From Bolinopsis microptera (lineage: Eukaryota > Ctenophora > Tentaculata > Lobata > Bolinopsidae), in contig NC_087077.1 of NCBI RefSeq assembly GCF_026151205.1, positions 18,950,975 through 19,014,974 on the forward strand: DNA of 64,000 bases, written 5' to 3'. Of the stretch, positions 1-11,458 are shown piece after piece. The notes beneath the pieces are model-generated. The model did no database searches. It was not told the origin of the DNA and saw only the letters and a list, made by a program, of their open reading frames with translations. Numbering within the stretch: position 1 is the first letter of the stretch; each line of letters opens with the position of its first letter. The position numbers and the translations under genes are program-made.

Positions 1-46
1 ACCACATAATATCTGGTTCCGGATACCAGCCAGACGGCACCTGGGG

Positions 47-1174
47 TCAGATCGATTTGATTAAAACTATTTCCACATTCACTTCCAATTTTACTTTTAA
101 TTTTACTCCTTCTTTCACCATTGATTCTGCCTGTTTACTTACATTACATGGCAGCTCGGTGATGTACGATTTCTCTGACATTGACATATCAGTGGCTTTA
201 TCCGGAGGAGTGATACTTGAGGCGTCTTGTGCTGTAACATTACGACAAGTGTTAAGAATAATCACAAGTTAGATTAATCTTTAATATCAGCAAGTTTAAG
301 ACATGCTTGAAAAGTAGGAGGGGCACAAGATCACGACTTGCTGATGTAATTCCCAAATGTGTTTAATAGCTGAACGTTGCTCCGATATCTTCTATCAGTT
401 ATCACGCTTTGAAACTGATCAGAACGAGAAAGGACGTACGTCGCAACAATTCGAATAAGTTCGATATCACTCACAGATCTTCTTGACGATGATAGTGTTG
501 CTCCTTAAAACATGGTCATCTCCGTTCATATCGTTTACAGTAGCTTCGCAATAATACCCCACGTCCGCTGATACTGTCGCTACTACTAGAGTCCCATTAG
601 TCTTATCTTTTTCTTCTCTCGTCACTGACGACCAGAACGCTATGTCCTGAAGATTAATCATGATAACCAAGTTATACGTATATGGGAGACATGAGAATTA
701 CGGTTAAAACGAGTTTCATTTGGTTAAATAACAACAAATGAACAAACCTTAGTGCCAGAATTAAAGTTGAAGTTGGAAGGCTTTTTGTTTATCAACCCTT
801 CCACGTCACATTGAAGGGAAATGCCGCCCGATATGACTTCACAGGCCAGCCCTTTCGTTTGAGGGATACTGTAAGACGAGTCGGAGTCCACACACTTTAG
901 ATTTACTCCTGAGGGAATAAAATATTTTCACGCATTTTTCTCAAATTAATTTGCAGGGTTTTTTGAAGCGATGAGTGGCAGTGACTCTATTAAGAAATGT
1001 AGTAAAGAAAGAATGAAGGAACTAACGAATATTATTGCAGCGACCACAGGTCTAATTAAGAAATGTAGTAAAGAAAGAAGGAAGGAACTAACGAATATTA
1101 TTGCAGCGACCACAGGTTGCATGCGATGTTCCCAACAGTGCCAGCACTGAAACAACTCCGAGAATAACTGTCAT
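47..1174 (-). CDS. Secreted single Ig-like domain protein, 4 exons
   Basis: Exons 1174-1111, 908-748, 646-475 and 231-47 join with consistent phases (1, 0, 1) into 193 codons ending in TGA. Exon 1 encodes a signal peptide (MTVILGVVSVLALLGTSHA). Exons 2 and 3 form one Ig-like fold: first core Cys in SLQCDVEG, a Trp in IAFWSSV, and the B-F disulfide partner in the diagnostic ADVGYYCEA motif. An extra Cys pair lies upstream (LKC, LACE). Exon 4 is a charged tail with one Cys (ELPCNVS) and no membrane helix, so the product is probably secreted. The exon 1 donor (GTGGTCGCT) is weak and lies in a 62-bp tandem duplication. The start is the only Met giving a signal peptide. I see no specific family beyond Ig-like; function unknown. 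The last exon could extend differently, since the window edge is 47 bp away. Confidence 0.72.
994..1118. repeat. 62-bp tandem duplication across exon 1 donor of the Ig gene
   Basis: Two nearly identical units (about 994-1055 and 1057-1118) contain GAAATGTAGTAAAGAAAG and end in GCAGCGACCACAGGT. On the minus strand the shared end is the exon/intron junction ACCTGTG|GTCGCT, so the splice donor of the Ig-like gene is present twice. Confidence 0.85.
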
Positions 1175-2012
1175 CTTTCTGATTCCGAGATCAGTAAACA
1201 ATTAAGCTTTTAGTTCTTCTAGTTCTTAAAACTGCAAACTTTTCCAAAACTGCAAATATATTGTGGTCTAGTTAATAAGTGTGGAGGTGTAGCGGTGTAA
1301 GCAGAGCATTTGGAAGAAAATCGCGTGGGCAGCTTTAAAGTCAGACTGTATTGATCTGCAATCATACTTTGCAAATAGGTAAATTGTAAAAATAATGCAT
1401 AACTGTTACAAATTTACTGTAGACCACGGAGCATATCATAAACTTAAAGCCCATCCCTCTTCATGTTGCTGAAACTTGCGGAACATTGCAAAGTCGATGA
1501 ATGGAGCAATTATACTCATAAAGATGGCCGTTTATGAATCTAAATTAACACTTTAAAAGTATACTATTACCATGATTAACGGACATCTCGAATCGCTTAT
1601 GTTTTACATTTTGATTTAAACATATTCAACAGCTTCACAAGACTCGAGAATCAGCAACTGTAAAGATCGAGAGCACTGCTTGAGGTGTAAAGAACTCAAC
1701 AGTTTCAACATTTCTCCAGTGTAGAAACCCAACTGACTTTTCAATTATTGACATGAAGAGACCAGTTTTAAAAACTAAATCATCCCCATATTCACCGCAT
1801 CATGATCAATCATTACTTTGCATATCATACTGCGATGTAAAACTCTGTGCGCCAATGCTCACCGATTCTTACATCGATTTTAAAAGGGAGCAGTGAAGTT
1901 TAGTGCGTGCTTGCTCATATGTGACAAGATGAAAATACTGTGTTAGTTTTACGTGTATTAATACTCCCTCTATTGCTGCTGCTCGCTTCTCTGTATACTG
2001 TTGTGGTAGAAT

Positions 2013-5000
2013 ATGGCCACTTTGGTTAGGATCTGCATGTTAATTGTCGTTGTGGGGAGGATGTCTGTATCAGCTATCAGATGCCACCACTGCTCTGTTG
2101 TTAAGGATAACAACGAACCAGTTAAAGGTATCATTAATTTGTAGGCGAATCAAGCTAAATGTCGCACGTAAAATTTCAATTCTATGTTTGTCAAATATCA
2201 TAAGAGCAGCTTGTTGAAATGAGTATTACGAACGGTTCTCGCTTATCTCGATACCTCGATCGAGTCAGATATACGGGATTTATAAAAATAGTTTATAATT
2301 TTATAATTTTCAAGATCACAAATAACCTCCTTTTCTGTGCAGGAGAAAAGATGTGGAGGGATGATGGAAGATGTGGCCCTGGATATCATCTTAATAACAC
2401 TAACAGTATAGCACAGTGCAATCCGGACTTAGGTAAGTTTACTATTAAATTCCGACACATATAACCCTCCTTTAAAAGTTGCTCGATCGCGATCGTTTGA
2501 CTAGCCTTTATGGAAGCACATTCTCCCTATAAGTATAACATACGTAATTAAAGTTGCCAAACTTTGACCTAACTTCTCAGGTAACTGTCATTCCGCCGAC
2601 GCGCGAATCTCTATTCGGCGTTGTTTATGAACATGTTTATGAACATTATAGCCTGGGGTCCCCAGGTAAACGTAATTAAAGTTGCCTAACTTCTCAGGTA
2701 ACGAGTGTTGCAGCTCCGACGGATGGTGCGGAGGTTCAACCAAACACTGCTGTCAGGAATGCGTCAAATACGCTCGATCTTTTGGTATGTCATATGTGCC
2801 ATGTACAAACTTTTAGTAAAATATGGAATACGGTTTGGATTAAAAGTATTATCCAATTTTTTTAACCGTAGACTTCGAAAATGCTCAAAATACTGTGCAG
2901 ATTGCAGAACCATTGTTGACAAGGGGGTCTAATGAGTTAAACTCTGATTGAGCATTCAATTACTTTTCAGGGGACTTCGATCTGCCAGTATGTAAAAAGA
3001 CTACCAACACAGAGTGCCCAGAGGGGGAGGATGTTTGTATCAGAGTGAAAATAGCGTGAGTAACTAACTGAGTGTAGTTTACAACTATTATCAGGGGTGA
3101 AAATAGCGTGAGTAACTAACTGAGTGTAGTTTACCGCTATTATCAGGGGTTTAACATGGTGCAGATATGCATTACACTAAAATCACGAGGGATATAGATT
3201 ATGCATATGATTGGATGTTAATGTTTGTAGATAAATGGGTAGAGGATGCAATGTACCAATACTTATACTGGATAGGAAACATTAACAGTTACACTTCCTA
3301 TGCTATCTCAATTCGATCCTTACTTTGCAGTCGAACGGACACTATGCATCTAACCTTAGCCTTAGGAGGGAGTGTTCACATCGTCAGCAAGTTTTTGGCC
3401 ATCTTAACCTTCCCCCGTCAGCATGCAGCAACTGTCAGCCCCCCCCCCCCCCCCCGTCAGCATGCAGCAACTGTCAGCCCCCCCCCGTCAGCATGCAGCA
3501 ACTGTCAGCCCCCCCCGTCAGCATGCAGCAACTTTCAGCCCCCCCCCCCCCCCCCGTCAGCATGCAGCAACTGTCAGCCCCCCCCCCCGTCAGCATGCAG
3601 CAACTGTCAGCCCCCCCCCCGTCAGCATGCAGCAACTGTCAGCCCCCCCCGTCAGCATGCAGCAACTGTCAGCCCCCCCCGTCAGCATGCAGCAACTGTC
3701 AGCCCCCCCCCCTCCCTCAGCATGCAGCAACTGTCAGCCCCCCCCCCGTCAGCATGCAGCAACTGTCAGCCCCCCCCCCCCCGTCAGCATGCAGCAACTG
3801 TCAGCCCCCCCCCCGTCAGCATGCAGCAACTGTCAGCCCCCCCCCCCCCGTCAGCATGCAGCAACTGTCAGCCCCCCCCCCCCCCGTCAGCATGCAGCAA
3901 CTGTCAGCCCCCCCGTCAGCATGCAGCAACTGTCAGCCCCCCCCCCCGTCAGCATGCAGCAACTGTCAGCCCCCCCCCTCCCTCAGTATGCAGCAACTTT
4001 CAGCCCCCCCCCCCCGTCAGCATGCAGCAACTGTCAGCCCCCCCCCGTCATCATGCAGCAACTGTCAGCCCCCCCCCTCCCTCAGCATGCAGCAACTTTC
4101 AGCCCCCCCCCCCGTCAGCATGCAGCAACTGTCAGCCCCCCCTCCCTCAGTATGCAGCAACTTTCAGCCCCCCCCCGTCAGCATGCAGCAACTGTCAGCC
4201 CCCCCCCCCCCGTCAGCATGCAGCAACTGTCAGCCCCCCCCCCGTCAGCATGCAACAACTTTCAGCCCCCCCTCCCCCGTCAGCATGCAGCAACTGTCAG
4301 CCCCCCCCCCCGTCAGCATGCAGCAACTGTCAGCCCCCCCCCCCCTCGGCTGCAGCATGCAGCAACTTTCAGCCCCCCCCGTCAGCATGCAGCAACTGTC
4401 AGCCCCCCCCGTCAGCATGCAGCAACTTTCAGCCCCCCCCCCCCGTCAGCATGCAGCAACTGTTAGCCCCCCCCCCCCCGTCAGCATGCAGCAACTGTCA
4501 GCCCCCCCCCCCCCTCGGCTGCAGCATGCAGCAACTTTCAGCCCCCCCCCCGTCAGCATGCAGCAACTGTCAGCCCCCCCCCCCGTCAGCATGCAGCAAC
4601 TTTCAGCCCCCCCCCCCGTCAGCATGCAGCAACTTTCAGCCCCCCCCCCCCCCGTCAGCATGCAGCAACTTTCAGCCACCCCCCCCCGTCAGCATGCAGC
4701 AACTGTCAGCCCCCCCCCCCCTCGGCTGCAGCATGCAGCAACTTTCAGCCCCCCCCCCCCGTCAGCATGCAGCAACTTTCAGCCCCCCCCCCCCGTCAGC
4801 ATGCAGCAACTTTCAGCCCCCCCCCCCGTCAGCATGCAGCAACTGTCAGCCCCCCCGTCAGCATGCAGCAACTGTCAGCCCCCCCCCCCTCGGCTGCTGA
4901 CGTTATATGTGAACGCTCCCTTACTCCGGAGAGAATGTACACTCAATATCTAACGGCCTTACTCCGCAGAACGAACACAACAATACGTCAGGTTGATCGG

Positions 5001-5186
5001 CACGTGACAATCCGGAAGTGCGGGGTCCGCGACGCTGACTGGTGCTCGAAGTACGTGGCGGCAGGACACACGTGTGTTGATGCGAGACAGTGTGGGAAGG
5101 ATCTCTGTAATGGTGGAGAAGGGAGGCGGTGGAGTTGGGCGTTGGTTTTGGTTCCTGTTTTTATTATCCTCGCTAGGCAGTCATGA
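2013..5186 (+). CDS. GPI-anchored Ly6/uPAR-type protein with a hevein-like cysteine module, 5 exons
   Basis: Exons 2013-2127, 2343-2432, 2698-2784, 2971-3055 and 4970-5186 join in phase (1,1,1,2) to 197 codons. A signal peptide (MATLVRICMLIVVVGRMSVS) is followed by IRCHHC, a typical LU-domain start. Exons 2-3 encode WRDDGRCGPGY...QCNPDLGNECCSSDGWCGGSTKHCCQECVKY in outline, which resembles the hevein/chitin-binding type 1 cysteine pattern (CG..., CC S..GWCG, C..C). Exons 4-5 return to LU features: TECPEGEDVCI, KCGVRDADWC and the hallmark final CGKDLCN. A C-terminal hydrophobic stretch (ALVLVPVFIILA) after a small-residue/basic spacer fits a GPI signal, so the protein is probably on the cell surface. 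NTT and NNT are potential N-glycosylation sites. Intron 4 is filled with a C-rich minisatellite. The family assignment is by pattern only; chitin binding is inferred. Confidence 0.75.
3040..3151. repeat. 55-bp tandem duplication across the exon 4 donor of the LU gene
   Basis: The unit GTGAAAATAGCGTGAGTAAC...TATTATCAGGGG occurs twice (about 3044-3096 and 3099-3151). It copies the last 11 exon bases together with the GTGAGT donor, giving a real and a decoy donor 55 bp apart. Confidence 0.85.
3415..4895. repeat. C-rich minisatellite in intron 4 of the LU gene
   Basis: Roughly 40 units of CAGCATGCAGCAACTGTCAG followed by a run of 6-16 C and GT. Length varies through the C run, a TGT/TTT substitution, and occasional CTCCCT or CTCGGCTGCAG linkers. 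All plus-strand frames are open, which creates long spurious ORFs of PPPSACSNCQ type. Splice phases place the array in the intron (GTGAGT at 3056, acceptor CTCCGCAG ending 4969). The G-rich minus strand could form quadruplexes. Confidence 0.92.
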
Positions 5187-6460
5187 TCACTCGCGAGACA
5201 TTGTTACTCATAAACAGAGGAAGTAGTTGAATCACATATTGTAGCCGATCCATTGTGCTGTAAAATTTAAAAAGACGTTGAAAATACAATACGATTGAGT
5301 GTTGAAAAATTATCGCTATTTAAGAAATTTTGTTTTTAATTTTTCCCATTTATCATTATAGGAATAATTTGTAATTGCATGTTGTGAAACATCGTCCTTC
5401 TATTTGCTAGCAGTGTTTTATCATTCACTTAATCATGCAATTATATGTTTTATTTGCTACTTTTCGGATTAATATAACAAATATAATGAAACTATTACTG
5501 TGCTCTCCAAAAGTAAAAGTAGTGGTAGCAGTTATAACGGTGACAGGACCAATCTAATCACGTCTATTATCGCGAGGTTAGATAGCGGAGCAGTTGATGT
5601 CATTATATCAATATCTGGACTGTCATATAACTTACTCTTGGTATCAAGTGTTCACTCTATCTCACAAATTCTTACGAAGTGGGCAATAATGTAAAAGTAT
5701 GATTTTGAAATATGTTACCTAGCTTGCTAGTCTATTGCTCGCTTTTCTCCCGTACATTTTGACTAAATTTCAGGTCACGAAACGTTTTGAAGGTGTGACA
5801 AATGATTGTGAAGTATTTTGTGAAAGAAAATAAATTAAAGTAATACAAATTACAGTGAATACAACCCTCCGAAGGAACATAATACATATCAATAATCCGA
5901 AAGGCGGCGCCATTTATAAATCCTTAACAGCAAACACTGTGCAAGACAACAACAAATCAACTTAATAAAAATTGTACTCGAAACTCATCTGAATGTTTAG
6001 TAATTAAAAAATGGCGAAAATTACAGTATACTAGATCCAGTCAGTCGAAACTGATCTGAACTTAAAAATCACTCAACCAAAGACGAAAGTTTGCTTTTGC
6101 TGATATTGTCAGTTGATGATAAGTACTGAAAGTGCAAAATATCAACTATCAGTTGGAAAGTAATCAACCACTCGATTTTAATCGCTGATCGTTCGTCTTT
6201 ACTACTATTTTTGATTAATCCGGCTGTCGGCGTCGCAACTTTCACACCAAGGTTTGAGTTCTTTTGCATCTGAAAAAGATATTTTTATTGGATAATCCCA
6301 TTACATAGAAATTCCAGTACATAGAAAAATGAAAAATACGTATTCTCAAGATTGATTGGTCCACAAGTGTGAGCAGCAATCATGAACTTTATAAGCGCTG
6401 TGGAAGAGATAATTCGTCAGATAAGGTAACAAAGGTGGATCATTTTTGGTCATGAATAGG
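5187..6460. other. Intergenic, no gene seen
   Basis: AT-rich sequence downstream of the LU gene with possible AATAAA poly(A) signals (for example near 5829). The short open frames at 5500-5694 and 6069-6269 have no recognisable protein character and no splice context. Confidence 0.6.
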
Positions 6461-6462
6461 GT

Positions 6463-6623
6463 CTGCCCACACTAAGCCATGTGGCGACGGGCCACATGGC
6501 GTGGGTCAAAAGGCACACAGTGTGTTTAGAGCAAAAGGCACACAGTGTGTTTAGAGCAAAAGGCACACTGTGCCTTTTGACCCACGCCATGTGGCCCGTC
6601 GCAACATGGCGTAGTGTGGGCAG
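6463..6623. mobile_element. Palindromic MITE-like element (161 bp)
   Basis: The ends CTGCCCACACTA and TAGTGTGGGCAG are inverted. Most of the element forms two ~60-bp arms (CCATGTGGC, GGGCCACATGGCGTGGGTC, AAAAGGCACAC) around a short direct repeat GTGTTTAGAGCAAAAGGCAC. No coding capacity. No convincing target duplication is visible. Confidence 0.7.
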
Positions 6624-6784
6624 GAAATCCGTGCCTAGAGGCGCGAATTTGCTAAATCCACGCACAGTGTGTTTATATATATTAGTTTAATCCTTGCATT
6701 CTCATCTCTTAAGTTTGCTTTGCTTAATCAGTTAATTTTAGGAGTATACAATTTAGATCATTTGGTCGTACAATAGTTTGTCGG

Positions 6785-7016
6785 CGACAGAACTGTGACA
6801 GAACTGTGACAGTTGCAACAGAAGTGTGAGAGTACCGTGACAGTTGCAACAGAACTGTGAGAGTACCGTGACAGTTGCGACAGTACTGTGACATTAGTGT
6901 GACAGTAGTGTGACAGAACTGTGACAGAACTGTGACAGAACTGTGACAGAACTGCAAGAGAACTGCGACAATACTGCGACAGAACAGCGACAGAACTGTC
7001 GCAGCACTGCGACGAA
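6785..7016. repeat. Degenerate minisatellite based on GACAGAACTGT
   Basis: About 20 diverged units of GACAGAACTGT, GACAGTTGCAACAGAA and GACAGTACTGC. The unit is partly palindromic. The minus strand gives spurious Ser/Val/Cys-rich open frames. Confidence 0.85.
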
Positions 7017-7131
7017 CTATATTGTACGACCAATTTTGGCATACAATAGTTATTTTTTCTTAAATTGATATTAATTTATCTAACTTATTAATATCTAATA
7101 AATTATTTTGACTCGTACTCTGAAGCCGCCA

Positions 7132-7332
7132 TAAGTCAAGTCAAGTCAAGTCAAGTCAAGTCAAGTCAAGTCAAGTCAAGTCAAGTCAAGTCAAGTCAAG
7201 TCAAGCCAAGTCAAGTCAAGTCAAGTCAAGTCAAGTCAAGTCAAGTCAAGTCAAGTCAAGTCAAGTCAAGTCAAGTCAAGTCAAGTCAAGTCAAGTCAAG
7301 TCAAGTCAAGTCAAGTCAAGTCAAGTCAAGTC
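7132..7332. repeat. (AAGTC)n microsatellite
   Basis: About 40 uninterrupted pentanucleotide TCAAG units with a single variant (TCAAGCCAAG near 7205). Confidence 0.97.
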
Positions 7333-7339
7333 ATTAATA

Positions 7340-8860
7340 TCTGACTTTAATTCTAGAAAAATGCCGGAGGAACTTTTCTAACTAAGAAAAGAAACAGTTG
7401 GCAGGCACTAGTTTAACTGTTTAACAAGAGAGATCCACTTTAATTATAAAAAGCTTCCTCGATGTTAGAGCAGAGCAAGTTAATTATATTATATCATGTT
7501 TAATTTGAGCAAGCACCAATTATGCTCCAGAATTCTAATATGTATTCTTCAAAACTGGGCGTTGAAAATTTAGAGTGGCCAAAACTAGCCTGTGTCAGTC
7601 ATACTTACTAACTTTGTTTAAGGAGTCTGGATTCTGTAGATGTGCTAATTTTCTTTGTCGTGCACTACTAGTAGCAAGTAGTAGTACTTAAGATATGAAA
7701 ATTTGAATGCTGACATTTTTCGAACTTCAAAATATTTCTGTGAATGTGCTGCAGTTTACGAAACGACCGAATTTCCAGTTCGGTTTGGGTTTTTGAAAAA
7801 AAAAAGCCGCGGTAAATCGGAGCTCGCGTCAAATCGGGGTTTTATTGTACTACTAGTACTAGTGTAACCGGTACCTACGGCCGGAACTTCATTATCACAG
7901 CTGAAATCCAAAAGTATAAACCCGCCTATTATAATTGAAAACACGCATTACATTTTCGTACTTAAACCGATTAAACCGGTGCAAAAGTATGAAGTCGCTT
8001 AGTCGCTTAGTCCAAACTTAGTCGCTTAGTCCAAACAGACTGCAATTCAATTCTGAGTGTCCCTCGCGTATCTAATAGTAATACTTGATAGGCAATATTG
8101 AGGTCCACTACCAAATTACCTAATTATATGACAAATCTGTTATGGGGGAGAGAGAGCGAGAGTGGGAGAGTACGTGAGACACTTTAGTATCACATTTGGG
8201 TCACAAAATGATCAATAAAACCACTAACCAACGACTGATTTAAAAATCCCCAATCATTTGGTTTTGTTGAAACTATACCGAAAAAACCCCATAACTCTTA
8301 CCGTTTTCTTAATTAAGCCGTTCGTAAAAATGTCCACACACAGACACACACACTTTTTGAGTTTATTAGTTTAGATATTGAGCACCTTCATTTGTTTGAA
8401 TTTGAAAATTAGAATTTTAAAGTTTACAATGAATAGCTAGTACTGCTAGGTGGCTTGGTTCGCAAACGCTTCCTTACTCATTAGTCATTAACTATTGATT
8501 AAATGAAGACTAACCAGTTGCACTGCGGTAATTTCGTCATGTCGTGCACATTAGGCTAGACCTATAATCTATATGGACTTTGGTCAGAATTGCACATCTT
8601 ACTCATTTCACGATGGTGACAAGAGATTACTATTGCAAAAATGATTATTGTAATTTTCTAATGAACGTCGTAACATGTACGCGACATGGAAATAGCTCAT
8701 TGGTTTTAAATTAAAAATGTATTATAAAAAACATTGTCCAATGAGGACAAAAGAAGAACCATTGATCAACCCACTTTAAGCTAATACATACTTGGGCAAA
8801 TCATGGGTCATTAAAACAGAGGCCAACACGTTGTTTTATAGCTAAACCAACATCTTATGG
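7340..8860. other. Intergenic, no gene seen
   Basis: AT-rich noncoding sequence with small local repeats (TCGCTTAGTCCAAAC near 7994-8037; GAGAGCGAGAG near 8153). No ORF with coding character on either strand. Confidence 0.55.
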
Positions 8861-8868
8861 ATCCTGTA

Positions 8869-9009
8869 CAGGGACAAAAGGAAATCGCGACATGTACAGA
8901 ATCGCGATTTTTCCCATTATTTGCGACAAATTTTATGTATAGTTTAATGTATAGTCTGTTAAAAATCGCGATTTTTGGCCAAAATAATCGCGAAATCCTT
9001 TTGTCCCTG
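8869..9009. mobile_element. hAT-type MITE (141 bp), 8-bp TSD ATCCTGTA
   Basis: Terminal inverted repeat CAGGGACAAAAGGAAATCGCG is matched by CGCGAAATCCTTTTGTCCCTG. The element is flanked on both sides by ATCCTGTA (8861-8868 and 9010-9017). A CAGGG terminus with an 8-bp duplication is the hAT superfamily signature. The interior is rich in ATCGCGAT and has no coding capacity. Confidence 0.92.
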
Positions 9010-9038
9010 ATCCTGTAGAGCCCGACTTCTGTTTCATA

Positions 9039-9117
9039 TTAAAGTCATTATTGTAACGGTATATTAGAACCAGACAGAATCAAAGTGTGAAGGGCCTGAA
9101 CGGAACCCCTCGGTTTC
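9039..9117 (+). repeat. Dispersed repeat, copy 1
   Basis: About 80 bp (TATTAAAGTCATTATTG ... GAAGGGCCTGAACGGAACCC) with a second copy at about 28750-28828 on the same strand at roughly 90% identity. Family unknown. Confidence 0.8.
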
Positions 9118-9119
9118 AG

Positions 9120-11454
9120 TTCCTTGTTTAACACTGCCGTACAGCAAGGACATTCACCGAGTTCGCCGAGGCTGGGCACATAGCTCACTCCACAATATGC
9201 TCTGTCAAATATGTTATAACTTGATAATAAAGCAGCCATTAGACTATATAAAGGATTTTATGCTTCAGTAATTGTTAAGCTTTCGTATTAATTAACTATT
9301 ATTAATTTATTATTAATTATAATTAACTATTATCACGTCAGTGGCTCCGATGAATGAACTGTCGCGTCACTCCACCAGCAATCAATGTCAAGGAGAATGC
9401 AATCAAATCATCAGCTATTTTAAACAAGAAAATGGCTTAAGCTGTTATTGTATTAACTTGCCAGTTCAACATCATTCACATAATATGTGATTTGTTCCAG
9501 ATTATTGATGATATTGCCATGAATATCAATAACAACTCTCCAGCTCTCCCAGTTTTCAGACCAATTAATATTTGGTTAATTATAATTTAAACATAGACAT
9601 TAGACCGTGTGATCAAGCATTGGATAACTTTCTTTGATGGTGTTGTTGATGTTACTGCTAGATGAAGTTAGCGTCCTAGAGAGTTTCTCTCTCGCACGTC
9701 ATACCATAGATTCCAGGATCGATATACATGGATCGGGCTCACGTGACTTCTCAACAGTACAATGATTATAGGTAGCTACATTTTAATCATGTAAGTGGCC
9801 CATGACTGGTTATATGGTACAGGTTTCTGATATGAGGATATCTTAGTTCTAAAATTTTCGCTCAATTTTCCCCACTATTCTCTCCACGAATGGCGGAACA
9901 TTTCATGAATCCCCTTTGGCCATTTTCGCCGTATTTTCATCATGAGAGTAAAATGGGAAGTAGGGAACAAGTCATGGCAGAAACGTTTTACCATTTTGGC
10001 GATGACGCATTTTCGCCATTATGGCGCGACTTCTGCAGCAGAATATGCTCTAAAGTAATAACTATGAGAATTATTTCGGTTCTTTTCCTAACTACTACCC
10101 ACCAGTAGTCTAGTTTAGTTATCTTCCTGTGAATATTGCATATTTGATCAAGATTAAAGAGAGTTACAATATTAAGCTAGGATGATCAGCACTAGAGTTC
10201 AATATTTTAAGTCAGTGAATTTAGTTTTCTCTGACCAGGTCCTAGATTTTACAAAACAGCCTTACAATCATTTTAACTGGCAGTACCGCACTATACACTG
10301 TGAAATTACTAGCTGTGAGAAATCAAAATCAATGAAAACTAAATATATCTTATATCATATATTGTTCATAATATTGCACGAACAGTGAATCAGACTCACG
10401 AACGCAATGAGCCATACGTTATTTTCACTTTAAAATTCGCAGTTGTAAATGAAATTGCCATCGCGCTGGCATCATTATCAAGATTCAATCGGATATTAGC
10501 GATTAGACGACTAAGATATAAGCCTAAGTGTTCCGGAGAACATGGTCGTGAGATTGAGCTCATAAAAAGCAAACAGAGCAGGTCTCTCAGATCGGCTGAT
10601 TTTACGGAACAATGGTAGGTGTTTTAAGAATTTACAACTCTCGAATGTGAACTTATTTCCTCCTTTGCAATCATACAACTCGGCTCTCTGTGCGACTTGA
10701 GGCTCTCCTGGATCACATTGGAATATTCAAGTACAGTCCAATCTGTTTTATTTCGATTATATTGTTAAAAAACGACCAAATTGTTAGCTATCTGGCTAAT
10801 CGTGGGTTAGTTGCTAAGTAAATTTAGTTACAGGTACTCGATTTGGTGAGATACGGATCATCATTCCTCGTGGGAACCATGTTTAATTATTAAACGATAA
10901 GCTGTGGTTGGGAGTGATGGTTCGTTATCATTTGTTTTCCTTATCATTTTATTACTGTACGCACTTTGCAGTCAGTGGAATACGGTTGAACAATGCTTGA
11001 CTTGAGGAAGTCCGCGAGTTTTAGTAAATCTGTAAACAGTCGATTTCCTGAGGAGGGACTGGTCTTTGTATAGTATGAGAGTGATAAGTAGTCGGGTGGG
11101 TGAGTCAAGATGGACAATGTTTGGACTTAACTATTTTCTTAAGGGATGCCTGGACTTATTTAATGTTGTTAAATCAGATTTAAGTGGTTGCTAGGGACAA
11201 TTGTTCTAAGAGATATCGCTAGGGACAAGAAGGAGTTTGTGAGATTAACCAATGTTTAACAGTTTTGGTGTCCTTGCTGATTGTGTCCTAAACAAAAGCT
11301 CAGGCTATTCAGTATTTGTAGACAGATTGATGCATGGAAATGGGTTCATGGTGTATTTTAGTTAAGCATCTGGCGAGTATATTGACCGTTGGAAGATGTA
11401 GTGAGGTAATTCCGATCTCGTGTAGTCATGATTGCGAAAATTTCAGTGTTAAGT
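9120..11454. other. Intergenic, no gene seen
   Basis: Noncoding AT-rich stretch. The open frames at 9890-10108, 10182-10388 and 10385-10618 lack recognisable domains, splice context or biased composition, so I do not call them genes. Confidence 0.5.
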
Positions 11455-11458
11455 TTAA

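Noticed and set aside
3167-4953. Open frames of 350-577 codons of Pro/Ser/Cys repeats (+)
   Set aside because: They are produced by the C-run minisatellite, open in all plus-strand frames. Splice phases of the LU gene skip the whole region.
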